Notes: a model not told the origin generated them from the sequence alone. A stretch of 64,000 bases of DNA from Corallium rubrum (GCA_964035015.1 OZ035997.1:68362067-68426066), one strand, 5' to 3'. Shown: positions 11,064-22,489, counted from the first letter of the stretch. Program-made: numbers and translations.

Positions 11064-11132
<69 letters not shown>
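11064..11132. repeat. (TA)n microsatellite
   Basis: About 35 uninterrupted TA units form the 3' tail of the SINE. Confidence 0.9.
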
Positions 11133-11134
<2 letters not shown>

Positions 11135-11337
11135 TCATTGACGTAAAGGTTCCTATTCGTCAAAAACCAAGGAGGGGCAAATGAATGTAGATCGGGAAAT
11201 CAAGCAAAGGGTTTTTATGTTAATCAGGAGCACTTCGTATCACATGTACAACACCTTGATTAAACACGATTAAATATTATTCTTGATTATTTTTCATGAA
11301 TCATTAGTCATGAGTATTTAAACATTGTGTGTTTTAC

Positions 11338-11466
11338 CTTAACATAAGCACCCGTTGCTCGAAATGTTATTCGGCCACTACATTTAAATAATTTTTTCTC
11401 CATCTTTATCACATCAATAACTCTAGTTGTAGCCAAATTTTCATCTTTCCGTGAAATCTTCTTTCT
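11338..11466 (-). CDS. Exon of unknown host protein (43 codons)
   Basis: A 129-nt exon has acceptor CTCTCAG (11467-11468) and donor GTAAAA, phase 0 at both ends. It encodes a basic start (RKKISRKDENLATTR) and FKCSGRITFRATGAYVK. It is in frame with 12247 upstream and 9673 downstream. No family was recognised. Confidence 0.55.
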
Positions 11467-11535
11467 CTGAGAGAAAAATTATGTAGTCAAAACGATGTAC
11501 AATAATATAGAAAATGAATAACAAGTCATGTGGAT

Positions 11536-12159
11536 CAGGGCCGTAGGCAGGATTTTGTAGTCAGGGGGGGGGGAGTAAGAGTGCTGAATTTCTAGGGGGT
11601 CTGAGGGTTAATGCTCCTCCGGAAATTTTTTGAAATTTGAGTCTCTGAAATGGCATTTCCTGCGATCTGACATCATATTTGAGCAAAATTTCGAACATTT
11701 TAAAACATACCTTTTAAGACACATTCTCTCATTTTTACAAAAGATTTTGTCTAAAACTACAGTATTACATATTTACAAAGACAACTACAGACATTTGCAA
11801 CTCACTTGTCATTTTTCACCAAAATGTTCAGAAGTTCGTTGCAAATTAAGTTTGTCACGTAAAATGAGCTTTGAACTTCCCAACGAACTTGTGAACTTCG
11901 CAACGAACTTCCAAACATATTCGTGAAAAACAAAATGACTGTAAAATAATAGTTAGGGATAAAGCGTGAACAAAACACGAAAACTCGATCATTGTCAGAG
12001 TTATGATATTAAAAGACCATAGTTAGTTCTTTATTCTGTGACTATGGGAACAAATGTGATGTGTGACATTATAAAAATCATATTTTGGATTTTCTCGGGG
12101 GGCGGGGGGCGGGGGGGGGGGGGCAGTTACCCTGCTGCCCTCCGCTATCTACGGCCCTG
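11536..12159. mobile_element. Non-autonomous hAT-like element with 8-bp TSD
   Basis: The ends CAGGGCCGTAG and CTACGGCCCTG are perfect inverses of the hAT type. The flanks ATGTGGAT (11528-11535) and ATGTAGAT (12160-12167) form an 8-bp target duplication with one mismatch. The 624-bp interior has poly-G tracts and no transposase. It is inserted in an intron. Confidence 0.75.
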
Positions 12160-12246
12160 ATGTAGATTAAAGAAACAAGCAGCCAAACACACACTCACAT
12201 AAAAAAAGACAATTGTTCATAACACACCCTGGCTTAAATTACTCAC

Positions 12247-12335
12247 CTTGCCTTTTGCTGCAGAGTAGGACGTCTCACTGTCATGTTGCAGTCGCTTAAG
12301 CGAAACATCACGCTTAACTTCACTCCAACCATACC
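12247..12335 (-). CDS. Exon of unknown host protein (89 nt)
   Basis: It has acceptor TTTGTAG (12336-12337) and donor GTGAGT, phase 1 in and phase 0 out, matching both neighbours. It encodes GWSEVKRDVSLKRLQHDSET and ends AAKGK. No domain was recognised. Confidence 0.55.
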
Positions 12336-12449
12336 CTACAAATCATACGAATAAAATTTTAATTAGAATTAATTAGACAATTATAAGCCAGAGGAAAATT
12401 TATATTGGCCTATTACCCAAATCACACTAATTTCAACATTTTGACTTAC

Positions 12450-12615
12450 CTGCAACATGTACATTTTTGCCGGTTGTTTCCACAGGCTTGTCTGATGTCT
12501 TTATCAATCTGTGCCTGTCTCTAGCATGACCACAATGGAAGCACTCTTCCAGCTCAGATACCATGCTATAACCAATGCACTGGGAACCACTTGCGTTACA
12601 GTTTGGTAGTAATTC
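12450..12615 (-). CDS. Cys-containing exon of unknown host protein
   Basis: A 166-nt exon lies between acceptor TTATTTTAG (12616-12617) and donor GTAAGT, phase 0 in and phase 1 out. It encodes ELLPNCNASGSQCIG and ELEECFHCGHARDRH; the CxxC-xH arrangement could bind zinc. It is the most upstream exon found on this strand; the start of the gene was not located. Confidence 0.5.
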
Positions 12616-12904
12616 CTAAAATAATGCCACAAGCTGTTGTGGACTGAGTTAATTAGTATAACATCAGTTTATTTACAATGTTGATGAAAGGCAACATATT
12701 ACATTAAAATTACAAATTGGAATGCAAGACACGTTATACATGAGTATTTTCATCATGCACCTTAAACTTTAAAAATATATAAAACTTTAAAACATATAAA
12801 ACTTTAAAAACATACAATATAATCACGGTTATCCTTCCCACCTCTTAGACACTGCCTTACACAAGGTCTCCAACATTTCCCGTTCAGACACCTTAAGCGA
12901 ACCT

Positions 12905-13601
12905 TTGGCTACCATTTCTAATGAAAAAGTACCTCTAGTTCTCACTTTTCATCCCTTCAATTTCAAAGTAAGGGACATCACTAGCCGCAATTTCGACCTC
13001 ATTAAAAATGACCCAGAAACATCTTTCATTTTCTCTGAGAAACCCCTAGTATCTTTTCGGCATAGCAAAAACATCCGGGAAAACGTTGTTCACAGCTCAC
13101 TGCAGCAAGCCTTGGTATCACATGTTGGTTGGCACCAGCTCTTGGTGTCGTGGTAGGTGCAACACCTGTAAATATTTAGACTCCTCAATTTCAATTTCAG
13201 CTCCAAAATGTAGGTTCAACATAACCCATAGTTTCACTTGCACTTCCTCCAACCTCATTTACTGTATCTCTTGCAGTAAATGTCCCATGCTTTACATCGG
13301 AGAAACTGGAAGACGTTTAGGTGACAGGTTTGTTGAACACCTTCGTGATGTCAAAAACAATGTGCAAAACAAACCTGTTGCCAGGCACTTCAACAGTGCC
13401 AACCACTCCTTTTCTAACATGAAAATCTGCGCCATTCAGCCCATTACAGGTTGTAACGATACTCGTCGTAACAAGAAATGCGTCTCATTGACAAACTTGG
13501 TACCATTCGCCCTCACGGCCTCAATGAGCGATTCTCTTTCATTTAGCTCACTCCACCACCATATTCCACACCTTTTCCTTAACCTTTTTCTGATGATTTA
13601 A
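12905..13601 (+). pseudogene. GIY-YIG endonuclease remnant of Penelope-like element
   Basis: The reading is split by a frameshift near 13110-13140. The first part ends the RT-linker region. The second part carries CNTCKY, IYCISCSKCPMLYIGETGR and the helix RFVEHLRDVKNN. IYC..LYIGETGR is the GIY-YIG signature with the catalytic Arg and a downstream Glu, preceded by the Cys cluster usual in these elements. The enzyme nicks target DNA for priming of reverse transcription. The C-terminus drifts out of frame near 13490. It is a dead copy. Confidence 0.8.
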
Positions 13602-13787
13602 ATAGTAATTTATAACCTGTTTCTTTGCCCATTTGCAGGTAGCTGACCCACAAATTGGGTCAGCACCTGCACACAGGCTAAAATTACATATTAATTTATT
13701 TGTTTACTTTGTTTTTATTGGCTTACATGTGTTCACGTGATTCCCATTGTAGCTCTGCTATAAATACGTGTGACCACATGTGAGTTG

Positions 13788-13842
13788 TTTACTAATTTCT
13801 CCTGACGAAGGGCCTTCGCTCGAAACATCGAGAAGATTTTTC
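13788..13842 (+). ncRNA. Hammerhead ribozyme motif in Penelope-like 3' region
   Basis: The core CTGACGA (from about 13802), a hairpin AGGGCCTTCGCTC and GAAA are followed by CATC, a possible NUH cleavage triplet (ATC). The flanks TTCTC and GAGAA can pair as stem I, giving a minimal type I arrangement with a very short stem III. Such hammerheads are known in Penelope-like pLTRs. Activity is inferred, not shown. Confidence 0.6.
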
Positions 13843-13870
13843 TCTGTTTTTCAGGCCAACGTGACTTAAC

Positions 13871-14742
13871 CCTGGTAATATTTATACAAAATCAGGTGTG
13901 TTTATGCTAATCGGGGAAGACTACTTATGAAAAGGCATGTAAACTAGGCAACTAGCAGGGATTATTATATTTCTATAGGCATGTATTTATAATATTAAGA
14001 GTATCTCCCATAGCTACATACATTGACATTGAAATAAAGGTATTCAATCATTCATTCACTCGTTCATTCGTTCGTTCGTTCATTCACTCACTCACTCACT
14101 CACTCACTCACTCACTCACTCACTCACTCACTCACTCACTCACTCACTCACTCACTCACTCACTCACTCACTCACTCACTCACTCACTCACTCACTCACT
14201 CATAACTCATTCATACGCAGTTCCTCAACTTTTACCGCTGACGTGAAACCTGCTATAACTCCCATATACTTACCTCCCACACATGAGACGACACGTGAGG
14301 CACAGAAAGTGCCTGTGACGTATTGCATAAATTTAGTTCAAGACATCAAAAATCAAAGAGGCTTATTACTGAAATATAACTAACTTTTTTGATCATGATC
14401 CTGTAGGACGAATAAACGTTAAACATCTTGGTCATTAACCCTATCTAGACTGGGTTTGTTTTGTTTTTTTGTTTTTGTTTTTTTTTTCTTTTTTGGGTGG
14501 GTGGGTGAAAGTGCCCACGGTCAATATCTCAAAAATAATTATTAAAAGGTAAATATTATATTCATTAATCAAGCTCTATTGTTCTATTTTCCTATCTTTA
14601 GACATTGTTTGAAGTATCTTGTGAGCATCCGTAACTTTAAAAACAATTTTTCGTAATTATTAAATTGATGACATCACTATATGAAGCCATGGTCGGCCTA
14701 CTTCGCACCCATTGAACCAAATTTGGAAAGTGTCAATTAATC
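13871..14742. other. Gene-free stretch with (ACTC)n microsatellite
   Basis: A tetranucleotide run of CTCA units covers about 14045-14212. The rest is AT-rich with no supported gene. Confidence 0.7.
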
Positions 14743-15010
14743 TAGCCATTGTTAATAGAAAATATACATGGTTTGGAAAATAAACGACTCATGTTGAAAG
14801 AAAGTTTTAGGTTTATTAATTAATATTTAAACAGTACGGTTGAGTGATTGAACTCAAACGTTGCTATTGGATGATTGCTTCATTATACAGAAAACACAAT
14901 ATGTTCAGCAACCGTGAAAGTGCAAATATTTCCATAAACCTGAACAAAAACATAAAACAATGGCTTTTGTTGAGCTTCCAAACCATGTATATTTCCTATT
15001 AACTATGATC
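14743..15010. mobile_element. MITE-like inverted repeat, arms about 35 bp
   Basis: AATATACATGGTTTGGAA near 14770 is inverted at 14975 (TTCCAAACCATGTATATTTC). The outer arms continue to about 14743 and 15010. It is non-coding. Confidence 0.5.
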
Positions 15011-16948
15011 CAGCTCAGTTAACTTTGAATTTACTTTGAATAAGTGAATAAGATGAAAGGTCAATCCCTTCATATTAAAAAGATATCGTGGGGCAGATCA
15101 TGGCTATTTAGATACTTCATACAGCAAGCAGTCACATGTGTGTACCATACTGCTAATAAACTTGATTGCATTACTGAAGTTACATGCGCATGTAGGAAAC
15201 TAATGTTCATATCTTTATTTACAAAAAAAATACTGATATCTTATTCAAGATTGTAAGCTTTTCTTGCTTCCCCTTCATTACTTGTACCAAAAACAAAACA
15301 TTTCAAAAGAAATAGAAGAAATCCGAAGAAATATCCTCGCCGAATTGCTTGGTTTTCTGCCATGTTGCTCCCAACGGTTTACAATTTTACAATGCGCTGA
15401 GTACTTCATGTAATTATCTACGAATGTCATGTTTTTGAGACCCCAATGCCGGTCATGCACAGAACGGACTGCAGGTCACCTTTAATCAAATACTCCAAAA
15501 CAAACCCCCCCAAAAAACAAATAATTAGAAGAAAATTTCAAAATTGTTGCCATAAGCGTGATCAAAAACATGGTTACCATGGCAACACTAATCACTGTGA
15601 TTATTCTTTTTTTATACCCCAACACCAAATTAATATGCAGCAATTCAGGACCTAGATATTTTTTTGGACTGAGCCTTCAGGATCTAGTGTCAGCGATCAC
15701 CCCACTTTCATGGTAAATACTTCATGCTAGCTCCAATGTATCGTTATATCATTAGTTGTGTTAAGAATGAGGATTTGCAACTCTACAATAAATTCTCATC
15801 AACATTAACATTAACATGGTCTGTTTAATTTCAGCCTCTTTGTCACGTGACAGTGCTTTGTGCTACTCCCTCCCCTGTGACAATATGTGACTATTGTTCA
15901 AACACCCCCACCCCCACCCCCCAAAGCGTCACGTATTTTGTGTATGGCCCCAAAGTACGTGTTCAGCAATACTGGGTACAAAATTCACAAAATTTTGGGT
16001 ATGTATTTTAAAATTTAAATAGTCAAAAAAGGTTTGAATAGCGCTCATTTGCAATCATTTGAATTATCCACATTTTACTGTACAGTAATGTAGCCTAAAT
16101 AAAGCTCTATTTTAGCTTCTATACCATTTCCCCCCAACTTTTAAAATAAAGTAAAAAATGATAAGTTGGCCCAAATAAAGCACTTTTTTAGCTTCTATAG
16201 CAACAAGGAGGTTTTTGATTTGTTGCTATGTCTTCATATTTTAGCCATATTTTAAAAGTTGAAAAAATGGCCAAAATCAGTCAAAAACTAAATGTGGCCA
16301 ACGATTTGACAAATAAACACTGCGTCTATATCCAACGTACTTGTGTTTTTAATAAATCTATCGGCTTTCATAATAACGAGTTTAGCAATTAGTTTTTCTT
16401 ATAAAAACAGATCAGTTGTTGCAGTGGTCGAGTGTTGCATGCTTGGCTTTGTTCGATGCTGTTTTTCGTGAAGTGAATCTCAGTTGTGAGAAGTAGAGGC
16501 TAAATGCTAATAATATTTGTTGTTTAAGCCGGTCACATTTGCCGACTTCGCCTCAAATATACAACAAACGCGCGTTATAGACGTTGGTATTTGCCCTTGC
16601 ATCCGATTATCATCGACGTTCACTGTTAATTGCATTTTTATTAAAGTTTTTATTACAGTTGTTATACATGAATATATCGAAGACCAGGGTCCTTCACATA
16701 ACACTCTATTTTTATATTCAATATAATATTAAGAGACTTGTAATCATATTCCGGCGTAACCGAAAACAGTTTGTTTATAGCACTTCCTGTATTTCAGTTT
16801 GCCGTATTAACACATTTTTAAATTTAAGCGCGTGACTTGTTTCAATTTTTTATGCAAAAATCTTTCCAGTCAAATGTTCCAAAAATCGAGAAGCAAACGC
16901 GAAACGTATCTAATGAGTAGTAGGAGTTATATTAATAGAAGTTCTCGT
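15011..16948. other. Gene-free AT-rich stretch
   Basis: No open frame here shows recognisable protein similarity, splice-site support or repeats beyond simple runs. A segment near 16085-16200 contains two related copies of an AATAAAGC-CTATTTTAGCTTCTAT motif. Confidence 0.5.
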
Positions 16949-17050
16949 AGCCTGCGAATACATCCGCTCTTACATCGCTCACGGGAATATTCGCGAGAAT
17001 ATTCGCGAATATTCCCGTGAGCGATGTAAGAGCATCTGTATTCGCAGACT
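16949..17050. repeat. 102-bp near-perfect palindrome
   Basis: The arms are about 47 bp each: GCTCTTACATCGCTCACGGG on the left, with its inverse on the right, around TTCGCGAGAATATTCGCGAA. It would extrude as a cruciform or form an RNA hairpin. Confidence 0.75.
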
Positions 17051-17214
17051 AAAGTTCTGCGAAACCCGCTCGCATTATACTCGAAAGAAACGGGCGAGAA
17101 TGGTTAATATGTTTCACGTGAGCGGTGAGCGGTTGTTACTTGCATCATATAAAGCTAGACTATCGATTATATATTAAAGCAACAATCGAAATATAGTATT
17201 AAATTCTAACGTTC

Positions 17215-17265
17215 GTTTCGAACGAAGGCCCTTTGTCAGAGCGATACGTAAAGAGTGTTTCTCTG
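17215..17265 (-). ncRNA. Degraded hammerhead-like motif of a Penelope remnant
   Basis: Minus-strand CTGACAAAGGGCCTTCGTTC followed by GAAACG matches the motif at 13.8 kb, with the conserved G8 changed to A (CTGACAA). It marks a short relic of the same element family in opposite orientation. Confidence 0.5.
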
Positions 17266-17646
17266 TTTCTGCAGTACACCTAACCTTAACTTGATTGTTG
17301 TCTCATATTTCGTACATCACACTACTTTCATTTTATTATATATTAAAGCCCTGCACGCTGCGAATTGTGTCAGCCAGTCAGCTCCAACAGTATTAAACAA
17401 GTATATTCAAATAAATGGAAACTTACATGCTCGAATGCCGGACACCCACATAAACAAGTATGAGATAAAGCGTTTTTACTTTCATACGCAGCACATTTTT
17501 TGCCATGACGACGGCAACGTCCTCTAAAGTTTCCAGCTTAATCCATCTTTGTCAGCAGACGAAACGAACGAACAAACTATGCACCAACGACAGTGCTTCT
17601 TAACCGCACTGTTTTACTTCCGGTTAACCTTTTGTGAGAATTTAAG

Positions 17647-18443
17647 CTTTTGTATTTTTAACTTTTGTATTTTTAACTTTTGTATTTTTAACTTTTGTAT
17701 TTTTAACTTTTGTATTTTTAACTTTTACATTTTTAACTTTTGTATTTTTAACTTTTACATTTTTAACTTTTACATTTTTAACTTTTGTATTTTTAACTTT
17801 TATATTTTTAACTTTTGTATTTTTAACTTTTACATTTTCAACTTTTACATTTTTAACTTTTGTATTTTTAACTTTTACATTTTTAACTTTTGTATTTTTA
17901 ACTTTTGTATTTTTAACTTTTACATTTTTAACTTTTACATTTTCAACTTTTACATTTTTAACTTTTGTATTTTTAACTTTTACATTTTTAACTTTTACAT
18001 TTTTAACTTTTGTATTTTTAACTTTTGTATTTTTAACTTTTACATTTTTAACTTTTACATTTTTAACTTTTACATTTTTAACTTTTACATTTTTAACTTT
18101 TGTATTTTTAACTTTTACATTTTTAACTTTTGTATTTTTAACTTTTATATTTTTAACTTTTGTATTTTTAACTTTTACATTTTCAACTTTTACATTTTTA
18201 ACTTTTGTATTTTTAACTTTTGTATTTTTAACTTTTACATTTTTAACTTTTACATTTTTAACTTTTGTATTTTTAACTTTTACATTTTTAACTTTAACAT
18301 TTTTAACTTTTGTATTTTTAACTTTTACATTTTTAACTTTTGTATTTTTAGCTTTTACATTTTCAACTTTTACATTTTTAACTTTTACATTTTTAACTTT
18401 TACATTTTTAACTTTTACATTTTTTACTTTTGTATTTTTAACT
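17647..18443. repeat. 15-bp minisatellite, about 53 copies
   Basis: The unit TTTTGTATTTTTAAC alternates with a TTTTACATTTTTAAC variant. Because the unit is five codons long, the array stays open in one frame and reads as repeated FCIFN/FYIFN. The variants are mostly a TGT/TAC swap. It is not considered a protein-coding gene. Confidence 0.95.
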
Positions 18444-18730
18444 AGTCACATTCTTAACTTCTTACTGACGGAACATGCAGACCTGACGAGGTAAAATTAC
18501 CTGTATGGATGATATACCGAAACATTTTGATCTGTCTGGTCTGCTGAGTGACGAAGGATTCTCTACTTGACGAGTAATAAAATCGTCTGGTTGTCTCGTT
18601 GATGTCTCTCTCATAGAGGAACGATCCGTTACGTTCAGTGGCGTAACTTCTATAGGTGCTGCCCGGCAAGAGCAGGGGGGGGGACCCTGTCACAGGGGGC
18701 CCTTGAGCCAGGATGTCGGATGTCCTTTAA

Positions 18731-19410
18731 GGTGGCTCCATATAGTTTCTTGAAAAGTGGAAAATACAAGTTTGAGAGTCCAAAACATGTGATTAAACAA
18801 TTCCAAAAAAGAACAAAACTAAATTTTATGTATAGTTCAACAGTCTTACAATCAAAAACTGCTATGAAATAAATACTAACAGTTGTTGCTATGGCAACAA
18901 TGACATATCAAAATGGCTGCCAATTACCCTTCAAACCAATTTAATTCGGAAAAAAGTTTGGTGACCCACCCCCAATTTTTTCTTTCATTAAAACTTTCCT
19001 TGAAGTATGAGTAATCAATAGGCCGATTTAAAAAAATTCTGTAGAACGAAATTTTTTAAAAATTAACAAACATGATTTTTCCGAAAATAAAATTATTCGT
19101 TCTACAGAATTTTTTAAAAATCAGCCTATTGATTTATCATACTTCAAGAAAAGTTTTAGTGAAAAAAAAATTGGGGGTCACCAAAGTCTTTTCCGAATTA
19201 AATTAGATTGAAGGGTAATTGGCAGCATTTTGAAACGTCATTGTTGCCATAGCAACAACTGTTGGTTTTTATTTGGTAACAGTTTTTTATTGTGAGACTG
19301 TTTAATTATACAAAACATTTAGTTTTATTCTTTTTTGGAATTGTTTATGCGCGTGTTTTGGACTCTCAAACTTGTATTTTCCATTTTTCAAGAAACTGTA
19401 TGGAGCCACC
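18731..19410. mobile_element. 680-bp foldback transposon with TTAA target duplication
   Basis: GGTGGCTCCATATAG...and its inverse CTGTATGGAGCCACC lie next to TTAA at 18727-18730 and 19411-19414. Arms of about 300 bp pair across nearly the whole element, leaving a small centre. TTAA duplication is typical of piggyBac and Kolobok families. There is no transposase. Confidence 0.7.
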
Positions 19411-20245
19411 TTAAGGGGATTTTTCACGTATTTATTGGGAAATTGTCAGTCGTCAAAGAACTGGATATAGTTTTCCATCACATAAATATTGGTACGAAGT
19501 TTCATAAAACATTTTCATAAAAGATACAGAACGTTGCAACAGGTTAATAAAGGTACGAAAATGTATTTCAGACGGCTTGATATAAGACGGCTTCTTGACC
19601 TGCTGGTATCAACGGGTTGATATCTTATAATCTAAAAAACGTTTGATATATATAATGATGAATTTCCTCTTGCTATACAGATTAATTTTTTGGAAAATGC
19701 CGCAAAAATCGCCGAAAATGCACTTTTGGGGCATGTGAAATTCAATTTGGGGGCTTCGCACCCAAGGTCCCCCAGGGCCAAGAGGGGGCCTTTTCAGTTT
19801 TAGCCAGGGGCACGTTAGCTACTCTGATCCTTGGTACAAAATGTACGTCGCTGGTCAGATAATTTAATATAGTATCTAAACAGTGTTCTGCCATAACTGA
19901 TCATGATTTCTGTGCACGTGCGATGTCGGTTTATTCCAGATCGGTTGTTTACTTTCTGGCCCGAATAATTTTCGCTGGCTGTCGTTTTACATTCACTCGC
20001 GGCTGCTTCTCTTTCGGCGTCATAAGACTATATATTGATTGACCTGAACGCGCTGATCCGAACTGAAGCAAGGCAAACCGGCAGCGTTTTCCAGTTCACA
20101 ACAGAGTGTTTGACAGAATTGCAATGTCTTCGCCTTATTTTGTTATTGTGTTACTGAATTATGCCAGCACGAAATACGTTTTAAATTGCTTTCGTATAAA
20201 TAAACTGATGCCGCCGAATTGCAAAATACAAAACACACAAAAATT
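19411..20245. other. Gene-free stretch
   Basis: No gene is supported. GC-rich patches at 18660-18710 and 19735-19800 resemble degraded hAT-like ends but no target duplication could be matched. Confidence 0.5.
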
Positions 20246-20385
20246 AAAAAATGTAAGTTAAAAATACGAAAGTTAAAAATACAAAAGTTAAAAATACAAA
20301 AGTTAAAAATACAAAAGTTAAAAATACAAAAGTTACAAATACAAAAGTTAAAAATACAAAAGTTAAAAATACAAAAGTTAAAGAC
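20246..20385. repeat. Second array of the same 15-bp minisatellite, inverted
   Basis: About nine copies of AAAATACAAAAGTTA are the reverse complement of the 17.6-18.4 kb unit. The array is 1.8 kb away from the large one. Confidence 0.9.
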
Positions 20386-20586
20386 ACATTTCATATACTG
20401 GGCTTCCGTACATTCCATATATTGGATAAGTTCAAGTTGTTCATTTTCAGTGAGCTCTTCATCTACAGTAGCTTCTTTATTATTTCCAACCATGAGATTG
20501 TAGATGCTGGGAATGAAAAACGTATCATGTTGAATGAAAACAGTACTAAGAAGAGAACGCATACATACATACATATATAAATATTA

Positions 20587-20589
<3 letters not shown>

Positions 20590-20636
<47 letters not shown>

Positions 20637-20650
20637 TATATATATATATT

Positions 20651-20685
<35 letters not shown>

Positions 20686-20920
20686 TTATATATATATTAT
20701 ATATATATACTACATAGTATATATAGTATATATAGTATATATAGTATATCTAGTACATATAGTACATATAGTACATATAGTACATATAGTACATATAGTA
20801 CATATAGTACATATAGTGCATATAGTACATATAGTACATATAGTACATATAGTACATATAGTACATATAGTACATATAGTACATATAGTACATATAGTAC
20901 ATATAGTACATATAGTACAT
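20590..20920. repeat. TA-rich run and 9-bp satellite (AGTACATAT)
   Basis: TA dinucleotides with TTTATA interruptions (20590-20710) pass into 9-bp units, first AGTATATAT then AGTACATAT. The same 9-bp satellite flanks the Polinton at 37.7-38.1 and 61.6-62.5 kb. Confidence 0.9.
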
Positions 20921-20999
20921 TTATGCCTTTCCATCGTGGTCTTTGACTATTAATATGTGCACTGCATTACCTGAGCTCTGTTTACTGGGAATAGTAAAA

Positions 21000-21554
21000 G
21001 ACGTTTACACACAATATGGAATGAATATGGCTATGGTCCCCCTGGACCAAAGCCGCGTTTATTACAAATTCGTAATTAAATTATCTAATTAATTTCCATA
21101 GTGCAAACTGATGATTGAGCCCAGTAAAGGTGAGGGCAATAAAACGCCAAAGCATCATTATGCAAATGATGATGCAGCCCCACCCCAGGAAATGCAGTGC
21201 AGCATAAGTATAGGTTAAAAACCTCGAACCTCGGCTTTAAGCCAGATATAATCCGAGGGGCCGCAAAAAACCTACTTAAAACATAATCAAAGGAGGTTCT
21301 CGAAGGGAACTGTCACGTGTGATTAAGGACCTTTGTTTTGAATGGTGTGTAGAAAAATATGCCTTTATTTGAGACGGAAATGCAAAGATTTGTTGTTAAA
21401 TTGCATTGTTATAATAGCGTTTAAAACAATAGTTGATAATCATGTAGTGCTGCATGATTTCACATTACCTCTTAGAGGCGATTAGTATTGCAGAAATGAA
21501 AGCATATAAGAATGCGTTTTCAAGGTTTGAGCTTCAATTTGTTCGCTGTTCTAA
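21000..21554. promoter_or_regulatory. 5' flank of the Crypton-type gene
   Basis: This non-coding region precedes the recombinase start at 21555. There is no strong TATA box at a standard distance and no terminal repeats could be matched to the 3' side. Confidence 0.3.
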
Positions 21555-22489
21555 ATGGATGAGGATGAAACCGACGAAGAAATTTGGATAACGCAAAGTA
21601 GTTTCTCCAAAACTTGTAGTCATAAACGTGTTGCCGAATTGAGCAAGTCTGAAGATCGATTTTGTTCTGTTTCCGAAACGCTAGTTGTGTTGAATAAAGC
21701 TGATGATTGTGAAGCAACGACACGTGTTAGTGATTCTGTCTTGGCTGAGAGAATCGAAGACAGAATTCCAAAAGCTACTCGAAGCAGCACGAATTGGGCT
21801 ATCGGTGTATGCGAAAAATGGGCGAGGGAAAGGAACTCTACATGTGTAAACTGGAGTCAGGACAAATTTGGACAAGTTGGTACTGATATTGCTTTATTAC
21901 CTAACGATGAGTTAAACTACTGGTTAGCGAAATTTGTGTTAGAGATTCGACAGAAAGAAAGCGGTCAAGCGTATTGCGGAAATACACTTTATCAAATGGT
22001 GTGTGGGTTACAGCGCTTTATTCGTGATAATGGACGGCCAGAATTGAACTTTTTCGAACAAAGCGAGTTCAAACTTTTCCGCGACAGCTTAGATGCAGAA
22101 ATGAAAAGGTTGATCTCAGTGGGTGTCGGTGTGCTTGTCAAAGAAGCAGAGGCATTAACCATGGACGAAGAGGATATTCTTTGGCGCAAGAATTTTCTTG
22201 GCAGACGTAATCCCCGAGCTTTGTTGAACAGTATGGTGTTCTTATTGGGAAGATGCTTTGCTCTTAGGGGCGGTAAAGAACATCGTGGACTGACATTTAA
22301 ACAAGCAACGTTAGTCGAAGGGGAGAATGGAGCGCCTGCCAAACTATGCTACTGTTCTTTTGGGGGAAAAAACAACAAAGGAGGATTAAAAGACATGAGA
22401 TACAAGCCAAAACGTATTGAACACCATGCAAACGTGGCAAATCCGACAAGGTGTATCGTTGAATTATACGGAGAATATATAGTTAGATG
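21555..22489 (+). CDS. Crypton/DUF3504-type tyrosine recombinase, exon 1
   Basis: Exon 1 supplies 311 full codons and two bases of a Cys codon. The N-terminal 85 residues are acidic and variable. From about residue 90 there is a helical SAM-like core-binding region (NWAIGVCEKWARER, ALLPNDELNYWLAKF), then the start of the catalytic domain with FALRGGKEHRGLTF (about residue 235), containing the first catalytic Arg. This wording is typical of DUF3504 proteins (ZMYM/QRICH1/KCTD1 relatives), which derive from Crypton DNA transposons. No frameshift or stop interrupts it. The gene could be an active Crypton or a domesticated copy. Confidence 0.85.

Larger units (their letters stand above)
12840..13870 (+). 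mobile_element. 5'-truncated Penelope-like element (family C)
   Basis: Only the end of the reverse transcriptase ORF, the GIY-YIG endonuclease and the 3' region remain. PLVSFRHSKNIRENVVHSSL is the segment that links RT to endonuclease in Penelope-like elements. A hammerhead-type motif lies near the 3' end. The element is unrelated in detail to the tandem copies at 23-33 kb. Confidence 0.8.

Noticed and set aside
17549..18445. Open frame of 298 codons reading FCIFNFYIFN repeats
   Set aside because: It is a 15-bp satellite whose unit is a multiple of three; no start context, domain or non-repeat coding sequence supports a protein.
18641..19830. hAT element enclosing the TTAA foldback (CAGTGGCGTAAC and a possible inverse near 19830)
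   Set aside because: The right end matches poorly and no 8-bp target duplication could be found.
20534..20953. Open frames of Ile-Val-His, Cys-Thr-Ile and Tyr repeats in the 9-bp satellite, also at 37.6-38.0 and 61.5-62.6 kb
   Set aside because: These are translations of simple repeats in all frames, not genes.
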